NCBI RefSeq assembly: GCF_002127325.2
Contig: NC_035446.2
Span: 156,892,799 to 156,956,798, forward strand
Direction of reading: 5' to 3'
Length of the DNA stretch: 64,000 bases
Source: Helianthus annuus
Taxonomy: Eukaryota > Streptophyta > Magnoliopsida > Asterales > Asteraceae
Part shown: piece after piece, positions 43,491 through 54,306 of the stretch
Numbering within the stretch: position 1 is the stretch's first letter
Layout: each line of letters begins with the position of its first letter
The notes under the pieces: model-generated
What the model saw: the letters and a program-made list of their open reading frames with translations, nothing else
The model's database searches: none
What the model was told of the DNA's origin: nothing
Position numbers and translations under genes: made by a program

Positions 43491-45145
43491 CCCATCGCAA
43501 TTAATGCGGAGGGAGAAAACGAATCATCACGTTCAAAAAGAACGAATTGCGCGACACCACGTGTCAAGCGCCGTTTTCGCTGACGGTTATCACGCGCGCG
43601 TGGCCGCCCACGCACCTGACATAAGAGACGTTTACACTCTTTGCTACAGTGCATTTAATGCCTCGGGCAGTGCAAACGTCCTTTCATTTCAGCACATGCC
43701 AGGAAGATCTCACCAACTTCCACCAACTCACACGTGAGATCAGCCACGTATGCAACAAAAAGCGACTACATTATCCAATTATAAGCGGCATGCGGTTTCT
43801 CTGGTATACCGCACCATAACCCATACCGCATGTCGTTTTTTAACATACCCCTAAAAATAGGTAAAAATATATATCTCTACACTATAAGGGGGTATAATAC
43901 CTATCCGCACTACCCACGAGCACACGTGGAATATGCGGACATGACACACACGAGCCCGTTCAGGTGTGTCAGATGCTCAGAACCAGCATTGTTCTTTGGA
44001 CTCAACCGCATCTCAGACACAGGTAAACCGCATCGCCTTCATTCTTTTCAAGCTTCAAATCCCTCCTGTCCGGTTCACAACCGCAGAGGGTACATGAACA
44101 CCTTCTTTAACTAAGGAAGGAAGGGAATGTACGCGCGCGCACATCAGCAACCCTGTCTCTTGAACCTTCAAGAGCTACATCCGAGCAACACACCCGCTTC
44201 GAGCGAATATGGGAATGTAAAACCGCAGATACTCACGAGTAGCTACGGACATAACCATAGCTTCCGCAGAATGGTTGCTACGGAAGAGCCAAGCTAACTC
44301 CACATCACCGAGCGAAGCTACTTCAAGGCAAACTCGGTATTGGAGCGTGAAGGTAAGTGGCTCCAGAAAGAACGTAGATAAGCGCTCTAAACAAGCCCTT
44401 GTCGAACAGCAAGCGTCCGAACAGCGGTAACAAGTCTGCTTATGACTTTGTTTGCCCGCCTATGGGCCACATAGAATAAACAATGGTGGGCATACCCTTG
44501 CCTATGACCATGTTTATTTACCCATAGTACAAATCTACATTGTTCGACCAAACATGGCCAACAATGATGCAACGAGGTAACCGCAAAGGACGTGCGGTTA
44601 CTAGAGAGCTATGACGACGAACACGAAAACCCAACAAAAAAGGGATCGTCATCTCATGACTAGATGCTGAACATAGAGCTTGAACAAAGCACTTACAAGC
44701 ATCAACTACTTTTGATCCCGATCTCAGAGATTGATCCAAAGTTTCTTTTCTTCTTCATGCACCAATTCAACAATTGGTTTGAAGACAAGACCACCTCTCA
44801 GAGGTTGAAAGCCTGTGCATACCTTCAAACCACCATCTCAGAGGTTGGTTCGAAGTTTGTGCAGCATTACTAACAAAGTCTCCAAGAGACCTTCGGCACA
44901 ACAACAGGTGGCAAGCCACTTGGTGACATAAATCGGCTGAGAATTTCGCATCAGACGAAATTCCTTCACCAATACGGAAGAGGCGTCAGATGACCCTTCC
45001 AGACCTCCAGCTTGATTTACATACAGAAAAGACCACACATGGTCTAGGATCTTCTCCAGACTCCAAACTACCTTCCAAACACCATAGTCCAGTACTCCTC
45101 CCACATACAACTTGTATGTGGCAGCAACACTAGACTGGGGGGACT
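43491..45145 (+). other. 3' region of Tat Gypsy between antisense promoter and 3' LTR
   Basis: About 1.65 kb with no convincing gene. It contains CTCAGAGGTTG repeats near 44797 and 44846. A G-rich tract (GGGGGGA, 45137-45143) beside the LTR is the likely polypurine tract. Confidence 0.6.
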
Positions 45146-46098
45146 TGAAGGGGTATGGTCCCAGATCTCGCGTCAGCATCGACCGCGAGTGACCATTACC
45201 CTTATCAAAACCCCCACTAGCTAACAACCTACGTGTGCCCATGCGAGAACGCGTCGACACAAGGGTTGAATCCAATCTATCTAGTAACGAAGGAGGACTT
45301 ACATGGAACATGAGAACGGTAGAGTGATGCGACATAGCATCACATCTGGTGTATGAAAACGGAAGTATTCACAGCGATGCGGCCTCGCACCGCATCCAGT
45401 GAACACTTCTATCAATACAAGAAAGCCTTACCTTAGGCATAGAAGAAGATGAACATAACGGTGCGGCTGGCACCGCACCATATGGGCATTTTCGTCACGA
45501 CAAGGGATGCAGGCAAATAGTCTCCGCGGACGACGATGCGGCTAGCACCGCATCTCGCGTATTCCTTGATCACAAGTAGGAGACGCGGTAACTTCAGACG
45601 TTACCGCATGCAGTGATGCGGCTTGCACCGCGTCCTATGCACTCAACAAGTGGGACTACACCACAGTGCAAGTGGCACCAATGGCAGTTACCTGTCAGAG
45701 CTACGTAAGCAATGGACTGACGTGGCGTAACCTCCACAACCGACAAGCCTGACACACCTGCAAAGGTGCAGCACGTCGTCAGTCCATCCATCATCATCCT
45801 CCTTCACTCCTCGGCTATAAATACCAACCCCAAACCAGGCTTGAGGTATCTCTTCACAACTCTCTCACTACTACTACTATCTTACTTTGCTTCTCAAGCA
45901 AACTACTGATTCTCACGCCGGAGAGTGGTAACAAGGAGCACCCCCCCACCCCATCCTCCTTGTTACGAGTCACGGCTTGTTTCCTTGTGCAGGAGATCAA
46001 CCACCGGTGATCCAGCCAGCGATCCTCGAGAGGAAGGGATTAACCCTTCTTGACGAGACCAGTGTGTTAACCCTGCCCGGTTAACCATTGTTTCATCA
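45146..46098 (+). repeat. 3' LTR of Tat Gypsy element
   Basis: 953 bp, same ends as the 5' LTR. TATA box at 45816-45823. It carries the same six palindromes and is followed by CCATC. Confidence 0.95.
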
Positions 46099-46304
46099 CC
46101 ATCTATAAATCCAAATTTATTTTTGGCTTCAAGAGCCAATTTCATAGCACTAGACCACACCCTATAATTTTCAGTTCCCTTTAGTTTTATACCAACTATA
46201 GTTAAGGAGCTAGAATCACTAGGATGTAAAAACAATGGATCTCCTATATCCAACTTACTAATCAAGGTCTGAGAAGACCCAGCATTATCATCTTTACCAG
46301 TCAT
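46099..46304 (-). pseudogene. start of gag of the deleted Copia unit, split by the Gypsy insertion
   Basis: The frame from the ATG at 46304 encodes the first ~68 gag residues (MTGKDDN to FGFIDG) and then meets the CCATC duplication and the end of the Gypsy 3' LTR. It continues across the insertion at 32830. A few substitutions distinguish it from the full-length copy. Confidence 0.88.
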
Positions 46305-46896
46305 GGTCAACAACCAATAATAAAACGAACACAAACAACAAATATACACACCACAAGATAAGAACACAACAAACCCTAAGGCGAAGCTGTATCAGTGTCC
46401 AGATTCCAGGTTCGTCACTTATAGTGCCTGGACAGGTCTTAATACAGGAGCCAGATACTAATAACAAGAACCAACTTACAAAAAAGATCACAGATAAACA
46501 AAATCAAGCAATCAAGTGCCGGTCCTCACTACCCCGACTTCAACTAAGCCAATCAACAAAAAATAAAGAGAGGAGATAGAAAGATCTCACAGTGGGTGCA
46601 AGCTATCCAAAAAAACACCAGATCTAAACAGATCTGAAGTTTTATACAATATCAAGAACAAATAAACTGGTCAGTTTGCCCTAAACCTTCAAGGGTTTAG
46701 AGACCAACACAGTTCTTCAACAAGATGTAAGAAACCCTAGCTAGGGTTTGAATATCAACAAATCTCCCAAGATCCAGAAGATCTAACACTATCAAGAACA
46801 GATCTGCAACTTGAAGCAGACCTACACAAGCAACAACCAAATCAGATCAAAACAGCGGAAATAAGAATGGATCAAGAGCTCAAAGCTCTGATACCA
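46305..46896 (-). other. leader and primer binding site of the deleted Copia unit
   Basis: A near-identical copy of 30916-31507. TGGTATCAGAGC (minus) at 46885-46896 abuts LTR C. Confidence 0.9.
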
Positions 46897-47529
46897 TGTA
46901 GAAATATATGATTTTAACACAATCACAAACAAAACAACAGAAATAGCGACAAAATCAGGTGACAAAATCTTATTAAACCAACCCAAAATGATTTGCCCCC
47001 CAAATACCCAAAGATCTTACAACAATAAGATCAGATCTTACAATAGTAAGATCAAATACAGAATACAAAGTACAAAACAAATGATGATGATCATTCACTG
47101 ATGATCATCAACAATACAGAACAATCTAACCAGAACAATCTCTCAGATACAGATGAGAGATTGTTATCTACAAAACTCAGAATCAAGACTGAAACCCTAG
47201 CAGAGCAAGTGAAGATGATAAAGTGGTTACAACTTCAATAATGACCGTATGAGCCCCCTTTTATATCCTGTAACATTGCAACTTCCACTTCAAACCTCCA
47301 AGTATGCTCCAATATGATAATCAGCCCTCAAAGTTACACTTAAACCCCTGAAGATATTTGTTACAGTAACAAACTCACAACCAGTTAGACAATAGCCCAA
47401 CAACTTAACAACCATAACAATAATAGGCCCAACACAAGATAACAATATGTAAGCCCAACACCAGATAACAATATGTAAGCCCAATGAATGAAAGTAACAA
47501 TATGTAAGTGAAACACATTTATTTTAACA
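46897..47529 (-). repeat. Copia LTR C (5' LTR of the deleted unit and of the array)
   Basis: I count one difference from LTR A and two from LTR B. It is followed by the TAAAT duplication at 47530-47534. Confidence 0.95.
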
Positions 47530-47972
47530 TAAATTATGGGAAAACTGACTACAACTTCAGCTCAATTAATGAGGATTATATATGACTTGTTTAATGATGT
47601 TTAAAATCAACAGTTAATGAGTAAGTTGAATGTTTGTAGCATATATTTTGTTATTAAAAATATATATTATAAGTTGTGGTTTCAAAAGAAACAATGATAA
47701 AATGATTGCAACCAATGGCGGACCCAGAAGAATTATTCAGGGGTATCCTAACTTTTTTTTACCTAGGTCCTTCTCTGAGAATTCGAGGGTCCCTAAGGTC
47801 CATGTGCGGCTTAAAAATGGGCCCTTAAAATTTTCTTTTACGAAAGGTCATCAATGAGAATTCGAGAGCCCTTAGGGGCCCTATGCGGCTAGTGTGTGTA
47901 TATTTTGGAAACCCCCTCCATATGAGCAATCCCTGCAAATTCCATGTTTCAAATTTTTTTTGTAAAAAAAAA

Positions 47973-48144
47973 TAGGACATGTAATATACATAGTTTTAAG
48001 CATTTCGAGCCAAAAAAGCACCAAGCAAAAATTTTAAAAAATTAAAAACCAAAAAAATGTAACACTGGCCCAAAATGCTTAAAATTATACATTTTCTTGT
48101 TTTTTTGCTCAAAATGCTTAAAATTATTTATATTACATGCCCTA
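47973..48144. repeat. foldback inside the hAT element
   Basis: TAGGACATGTAATATA...TTTTAAGCATTT at the left is inverted at the right (AAATGCTTAAAATTA...ATTACATGCCCTA). The loop is about 85 bp. Confidence 0.7.
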
Positions 48145-48857
48145 CTTTAAAAAAAAGTTATGGAACATAAAGTTTGCAAGGTTTGCTTTTGTGGAGGAGG
48201 TTCGTGTTTAGAATTAGCCTATATATATAATTACTGACACATGTATTACACGGATTACATAAAAAAATATTATACAATTAGTAGTAAGTTTTAAAGATTA
48301 TGATCCTTTTATTGTTGTTTTGAAGTTTTTAAAGATAATATATAGTTTGTAATAAAAATCTCTTCAACGACAAAAAGAACCAGAAACTTATTGTCCTTCA
48401 ATGTTTGTATAGCATGTAGTCTTATATGACTTTTAAATATTAGAAATCCTAGACATTAAAATAAATCTTATCTAAGTTCTTATCTTTAATTTAATATAAC
48501 TAGAGTTTAAAAACTGTCTTATTCATATATATTTGTAGAATCGTATGGATAAAACATTTGTATTTTCTTCATGGTTATATAATATTTTCTTTACATTATA
48601 AAAAAAAGATAATTTACTAAACCATTTATTTGAAAAAAAAAACTATTTTAGTGTTATTTCGTGTATTATTTTAACTTTTAAGGTTTCTGTTGTTTAAAAA
48701 AATGTAGTCGCATAACATTTTCAACGAAGCTTTTCTACAAGTAAAATTATAAATAAACAAACTAAAAATAAAAAAGTAAAACAAATAATTAATGTTTAAC
48801 AATAAATTAAATAAAGTAAACGAAATATGGGTGGAGATATAATATGAAGTTTATTTG

Positions 48858-50298
48858 GCTAGGAAGGATAGGAAGTGATCTTGACCATCCATTAAGTTAA
48901 TCAAGGGCTAAGATTAAATCAGGGAAATTGAAAGAAAGAAAAGAGGCGCGTGAGTTTGTTCAAGGGCATTCTAGTCAATCCAAGCCAATAGTTTCTCTCT
49001 CCTCCAATTCCCCCCCCCCCATTTTTTAAACGTTAATAACTTTTTCATACGACATTATTTTTTTATAAAAATTGCACCAAAAAAACGAGCGTTTTTTTAT
49101 CTTTAAAACGAGTATACTATTGCTATATTTAAAAAAAAAATTAAACCCAGTTGCGTAAAACGCAATAGAAAAACCACCAGTTACGTAAAACGCAATGAAA
49201 AAAAAAACCTAAAAAATGACATTTTTCTAAAACGCAATGCACCAAAAACACAAAGAAATGACTTATTTGTAAAACGCAATGGCCAGAAAACACACAGAAA
49301 TGTCTTATTTGTAAAACGCAATGGCCAGAAAACACATAAAAATGTGTTTTACCTAAAACGCAATGCACCAAAAACACAAAGAAATGACTTATTTGTAAAA
49401 CGCAATGGCCAGAATACACTTAAAATGTGTGTTTTCTAAAACGCAATGGACTGAAAACACATAAAAAGTGCTTTACCTAAAACGCAATGCACCAAAAACA
49501 CAAAGAAATGTCTTATATGTAAAATGCAATGGCCATAAAACACTTAAAAATGACTCATTCTAAAACGCAATGGACTGAAAACACCTAAAAAATGTGTTTT
49601 ACCTAAAACGCAATGACTAAAAACACTTAAAAATGTGTTTTTTTCTAAAACGCAATAGACAGAAACCACATAAAACTCTCTTATTTCTAAAACGCAATGG
49701 ACACATAAAACTGTCTGTCACTGTGAACTGTCTGAATTGTCTACGAATTACTGTCTTCGAAACGAGCCAATTTCTGGAAAATTAATTTTTCGAAACTAGC
49801 CAGGGGCTGCCGCCCCCGGACCCCCGCAAAGATCGTAAAACGCAATGAATAAATCAAAAACCCAGATCGTGCAAATGAAATTAAAGAATTTCTTACATGG
49901 ATCGAAGCCGATTTCTTCATCAATTGACGAAATTTGAATGATAGAAACACTTATCAACGCTCGAATCGAACGAATCGAGTGATTATATCCAAAATCACCG
50001 AAAAAACGAGATTTTTTTATGAAATTAAACCGGGTTTTCTTAAAAAAAAAAGCTGAAGAACACGTTGATCGGGTTCTGAATCATTGATTGGTGATGAAAA
50101 TCGCACTATAATGTAGTGATTATTGAGATAGAAAGTGAAGAAATAGTTGAAGATGGTGGGTTTTGAAAATGGTGGGTTTTTGAATTTACTGGGTTTTGAA
50201 AAAGGAAGAAGAAGGAGTTGGATTGACTAAAATACCCTTTCTCTTTATTTTATAATTTGCCACATGTCATTATCCTATGGCTTCCTATCCTTCCTAGC
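48858..50298. mobile_element. nested TIR element within the hAT element
   Basis: GCTAGGAAGGATAGGAAG (48858-48875) is found as a perfect inverted copy at 50281-50298. The interior holds the 42-bp minisatellite and a CCGCCCCCGGACCCCCG segment (about 49809). I could not find its target duplication, so the exact ends are open. Confidence 0.65.
49150..49705 (-). repeat. minisatellite, about 42-bp unit, about 14 copies
   Basis: The word TAAAACGCAATG recurs every 41-42 bp, followed by variable GCCAGAAAACACATAAAAATG-like spacers that alternate between two or three unit types. An extra isolated unit lies near 49835. Minus-strand frames through it give a repetitive 14-residue peptide, likely an artefact. 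Confidence 0.92.
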
Positions 50299-50669
50299 GA
50301 AAATTAACTTCTTATTTGATCTTTTCCCAACGAAATATTATATAATTTAAAGTTTGACTTTGAAGACGTGTGTTTTTGTTTTCATTCCCAATGTAACTTT
50401 ATGTTTCTCATTGTTTATGAACTACTTCATCTTCTCCGTTCAAGGCAGCCGCTGCAAGTTTCATCGAAAATTTCCGTTCCGTCATCTGTAAAATTTCATT
50501 TCATTTTTTCTTCATCTACACTTAGGGGGGTATCCTAGCATTTGCTTAGGGGTATCCCTGATAAATAGAACGGAGATTTTTAAAATAAATTACATTGCGC
50601 TAAGAAAGTTGAGGGGTATCCCAGGCTACCTCTAACCTTCACACAGATCCGCCCCTGATTGCAACTTGA

Positions 50670-52153
50670 ATAATAAGATAATACCAATTTAATATTATAT
50701 GGGCGAACCTTAGATAATACTAAGCTTACTTTTCATGTGAAGTCGTAGAAACAAACTCTTGCATAAATGCAATGTAATGATACGATACATATATCAGATT
50801 GAAGTTGGCACAACACGCCTTGACCTTGCGTATTGTGACAACTGTCAAATTTGCATGCATCCGTACATTTAATTAATATTGATTTATGCTTAATGACTGT
50901 GCTTAATTACAACTGTTGATTATACTGCTTTCTGATTTCTGTTATATACATACACATGCATCACATTCATACTGTCACTCCATTTATTACACACAAACTT
51001 TAGTGACAAACTTGATGCACAAAGCACAGTGAGCGAATAACCCAGAGATATGCTGACAATGCCAGCACCTAAACAGACATTGTTTTTGAGGCCAGTGTGA
51101 GCCAGGAATAGAATACTACACTAGTAGAAAGTGTAGGGAAGTGAGGACCATAAAACTGCGTCACTAGGTGATAGTTATAGTGCCGGGAAGTGCCTAAAAC
51201 ATACTTTAAATGCAGAATTCTGCACTTAATAAACAAAATTCAGCATTTAACTATGCTAGTATAGTGCAAAAACTTGGCAAAATAGTCCTAGATACTTTCC
51301 AAAGTATTGGGACTTAAAGGTGTCACTAAAAGTGATATAAAAGACACTTTATGGATTAATTTAGCACTTTAACGGACAACACCCAACCGAACAACCGGAC
51401 TTTACCCGGAACACAAAAATATTGTCAAACACATTGTTTATATTTTTCTGAGCTAGTTAGGGTCCCCGAACACCCTAACACACTATATAATTGATAACAC
51501 ACATAAGACACTAACTATATCACTTGGTTTCTAACTAGAACTTGTAATCATCCATTAAAACCCAACCCTATACCCCCCCTGGAAACGGTCACCATGGGTG
51601 TCCCCACCCATGGATTTAGTTGAATATTAAAATGGATCATGTTGTTGGATATTAGAACATTATACACAATGGATAAAAGTGAAGTTGGGATTATAAGAAG
51701 GCACAAGGGTCACACATTCATCTTCATCTTCACAATCAACAACCTTCACTCATCTCTCTCTCCTTGTAGGTTCGGCCGAACACAAGCTCACACACCACCA
51801 CTATCCTTCAAGCTTCTTCAATCATTCCAAGAGCATCCAAAGGTGAAGGTGGTCATACAAGTAAGCTCGGTGTGTCCGGAAGTTCAAGGACCGCTCTAGT
51901 TTTCTTTTATCCATCACTTTTACGCCTTTGAACTCCCCTAGCCTTGTGCTAGTAGTAAGTTCCTTAGATCTTCATATTCTTCGTATTTATGGTGGTTAAT
52001 AGTGAAAAGAATGGTGAAATAACAAGAACTCTAAAGAACATAACCAAAGTCTTGAACATAAACTAACCATGAGATGTAATAGTGTTAAAATGAAGATAAG
52101 ATCATGTTGTTCTTGTGTTGTCATGCTTGTTGTATGTTGTTTGTTAGATTAAA
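50670..52153 (+). repeat. old Gypsy LTR-like sequence, left part
   Basis: With 54000-56667 this looks like one long, old LTR interrupted by a Helitron-like insertion. A TATA-like CTATATAA is near 51482 and a spliced-leader-like region near 51700-51960. I could not locate a TG... start, so the left limit is uncertain. The ORF at 51639 has no recognisable family. Confidence 0.4.
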
Positions 52154-52450
52154 CTAGAAAAGTAACCCGTCGCGATGCGGCGGGGCTAGATCTATATTTC
52201 CACTAAGTTAGATACATGAGTTGCAACCAAGAGTTTATGCCTAGATTTGTATATATATTATGGTCGCAACTTGGGTTGTTAACACCAAGCATGTTAGTTA
52301 CATAAGTTGCGCTAAAGACATTTTCCAAAAGAATTATGGGGATTATAAATCTACAATGCAACATGGGTTACTAATTCACATTTGATAAAAAGATCTACAA
52401 TCCTGCATAAATCTATTAAACAAACATGTTCACATCAAAGCAAAACTCAC

Positions 52451-52660
52451 ATTCTCATGATGCAAATATGGAAGAAGCTTAATCTCATGAAGCGTCCGCT
52501 TCGCATCCACACAATTATCGAAAGCATACGCACTCTTCTTCAAAGCAAGCATCTCATTCGTCTCTGAGTTCAGCATCAAACTGATCACAGTCACAAAAAT
52601 ATACACATACCACACCATCCCATAAGCACTACGGCCAATCGGCATGATCGGAGGACGATT
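52451..52660 (-). pseudogene. captured MAP kinase exon 1 fragment (MPK3/MPK6-like)
   Basis: The minus-strand frame contains [14 protein letters not shown], the Gly-rich ATP loop of plant MAP kinases, then after about 12 foreign residues [13 protein letters not shown] with the ATP-binding Lys, then [20 protein letters not shown] and HHENV. The fragment stops at HHENV with a GTGAGT donor (52445-52450), the usual end of exon 1 in plant MAPK genes. Several conserved residues are changed (GAYG to SAYG, LREIKLL to LHEIKLL) and the rest of the kinase is absent, so it is a non-functional captured piece. The 12-residue insertion may be a new mini-intron or a duplication. Confidence 0.75.
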
Positions 52661-53699
52661 AACAAAGAGAGTCACAAAGTGTACCTAAAAATGTTTACCT
52701 GCTCACAGTTAACAAAAAGAGTCGCAAACGGTTCTTGGGGTACCTACATTTATAAAATAGTAAAAAAGATACATAATACATCTATTTTTTTTACCAATGA
52801 TCAACAAAATAAAACAGAAAATCATAAAAGACAATATATCCTTCTTTACCTGCTGATCAATATCAAACACACATACTGATTTTTTTAAACACATCATTAC
52901 GTTGTGCCATTCTAGTTCTGATGTTCGCGACTTTAGTTTAAAAATATCTCCATTGCATACGATATGCATACCCAGCCAAAGTGATGACCAACCAGAATCA
53001 CTTACAAAACTGAGTAGGAATACCAAAACCGAGTTATATTTGGTTTGTGAGTAAGCATTAGCTTAAAAAGATGATTCATCTATTGCTTATTGCCGCTTTT
53101 ATATCACAACGAAAATCAATAAACAATAAAACATTATAAAGTATATCTATTGTAATTCAAGGAATACATATTAATACTTCTCATGGCAAAATTTAAATAT
53201 CCAAAGTCTTTTTATAAGAACCAAATTCCGGGCGGTGATAAACATTAATCTGAGAAATAAAAGTTAACCATATGAATTAAAAAAATGTCACTTTCTTATA
53301 CATTGTTCTAAATTAGAGAAAACTTTCTACAAGATTGGCCACAAAGTCAAACTTTGTAAACCCAATTTCAAATGTATGTCATGTTATAAGTTAAAAGATA
53401 CATAGCTCCTCGTATGGTGTTATTCAATAAATTATAAAAATCTTAAAGAAATTGTAATGGGCTAGCAAGTATCACACACATAACTTCACAATAAGTAGGT
53501 TGCTAGCAGTGAAGCTTATGCAAGCAATCAAATAATATAAGGCATCAAAAAGAAATTAAAAACAAAAACAAATTAATACTGAAATCCAGATTGATGAACC
53601 TTAGAAGCTAGAGTAAAGAATTGACAGTGAAGAATTTAGAAGACAGATAAGCGAAAGGAGAACACCACCGTCAAACCACCTGCGAATAATCAATAAAAA

Positions 53700-53990
53700 A
53701 TAGCAAAAGGGTGAGATGAATAGAAAAGATTCAAAAGAAAACCAACCGTAGTCCGCGAAGGGGACAACACCGCGTACGCCATCTCTGTCGTCATCATCGC
53801 CTATCAATTGAGTGAGGAAGCAAGAGGTGGTCAGGTGGAGGCGTTGTTGAGGAGGGTGAAGGAGGCGTCGGAGCGGATGCAGGAGCGACGGAAAGACGGA
53901 GAAGAGGGCGGTGGGAGATACTTAGGGTTTCTATTGATGTTTTTGTCTCACTCTCTCTCTCCTGCGTGTTTGTGGGGCTGAGTTTACAGC
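53700..53990 (-). pseudogene. captured 5' UTR / first-exon-like segment
   Basis: Read on the minus strand a pyrimidine-rich CTCTCTCTC leader precedes a GC-rich stretch with a short frame (MMTTEMAYAVLSPSRTT) and a possible GT donor. GC content and codon-like texture differ from the AT-rich surroundings. I cannot name the source gene; it may be the same MAPK or another captured gene. Confidence 0.4.
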
Positions 53991-54061
53991 ATCAAAAAGT
54001 TAATGTACAACTATCAATGCTCAAAATACAATGTTAAAGCATGAAACACAATACAAGCACA

Positions 54062-54306
54062 TGTTACAACAACCAATGCACTTTTATGTTGAAAATTAGA
54101 GTATATATAAATGGTATGGTTCATCACATGGACTTGCCAGATCATGTTTAAAGACATGAACTAGCAAGATGTGAAAGTTAAAAATGTTACAACAACCAAT
54201 GCACTTTTATGTTGAAAATTAGAGTATATATAAATGGTATGGTTCATCACATGGACTTGCTAAATCATGTTTAAAGACATGAACTAGCAAGATGTGAAAG
54301 TTAAAG
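54062..54306 (+). repeat. tandem duplication, 122 bp x2
   Basis: TGTTACAACAACCAATGCAC to GCAAGATGTGAAAGTTAAA occurs twice in succession with about two differences (CTTGCCAGATC/CTTGCTAAATC). Confidence 0.92.

Larger units (their letters stand above)
32831..46098 (+). mobile_element. Tat-type Ty3/Gypsy retrotransposon, complete, 13.27 kb
   Basis: Both LTRs are 953 bp, and the element is flanked by CCATC at 32826-32830 and 46099-46103. Order: LTR, PBS, gag-protease-RT-RNase H-second RNase H-integrase, then a long 3' region with an antisense gene, a polypurine tract and LTR. The extra RNase H and the antisense ORF downstream of pol are hallmarks of the Tat lineage. The two LTRs differ by six substitutions and two 1-bp indels by my reading, so insertion was recent. 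Coding capacity is broken on both strands, so it would need help in trans. Confidence 0.95.
25894..47529 (-). mobile_element. composite three-LTR Copia array with nested Gypsy insertion
   Basis: Three 633-bp LTRs (25894-26526, 31508-32140, 46897-47529) alternate with one full-length and one internally deleted internal region, all minus strand. The whole block is flanked by a single 5-bp duplication TAAAT (25889-25893 and 47530-47534), and no duplication separates the two units. The Tat Gypsy element 32831-46098 lies inside the deleted unit. Without it the array is about 8.4 kb. This topology fits unequal LTR recombination or integration of a tandem product rather than two independent insertions. 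Confidence 0.9.
47713..50657. mobile_element. hAT-like non-autonomous element, 2.9 kb
   Basis: Ends CAATGGCGGACCC and (reverse) CAGGGGCGGATCT form short imperfect TIRs, and subterminal AGGGGTATCC words occur near both ends. ATTGCAAC is duplicated perfectly at 47705-47712 and 50658-50665; 8 bp is the hAT size. No transposase is visible. It contains a foldback at 47973-48144, a nested TIR element at 48858-50298 and a minisatellite. Confidence 0.8.
52154..54000 (-). mobile_element. Helitron-like element carrying host gene fragments (right end unresolved)
   Basis: On the minus strand the 3' end shows the Helitron arrangement: a GC hairpin (CCCGCCGC...GCGACGGG, 52168-52186), about 8 bases, then CTAG at 52154-52157 followed by T. 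There is no TIR. The interior carries a MAP-kinase exon fragment (52451-52660) and a gene 5' end-like segment (53700-53990), both on the same strand as the Helitron, as gene-capturing Helitrons usually do. The 5' TC end was not identified; 54000 is an estimate. Confidence 0.55.

Noticed and set aside
49141..49419. 92-codon repetitive minus-strand ORF (CVLQISHFFVFL-like units)
   Set aside because: It is the 42-bp minisatellite read in a frame without stops; 42 is a multiple of three, so open frames are expected by chance.
51639..51899. 86-codon ORF as a gene
   Set aside because: It has no recognisable family and lies in LTR-like sequence.
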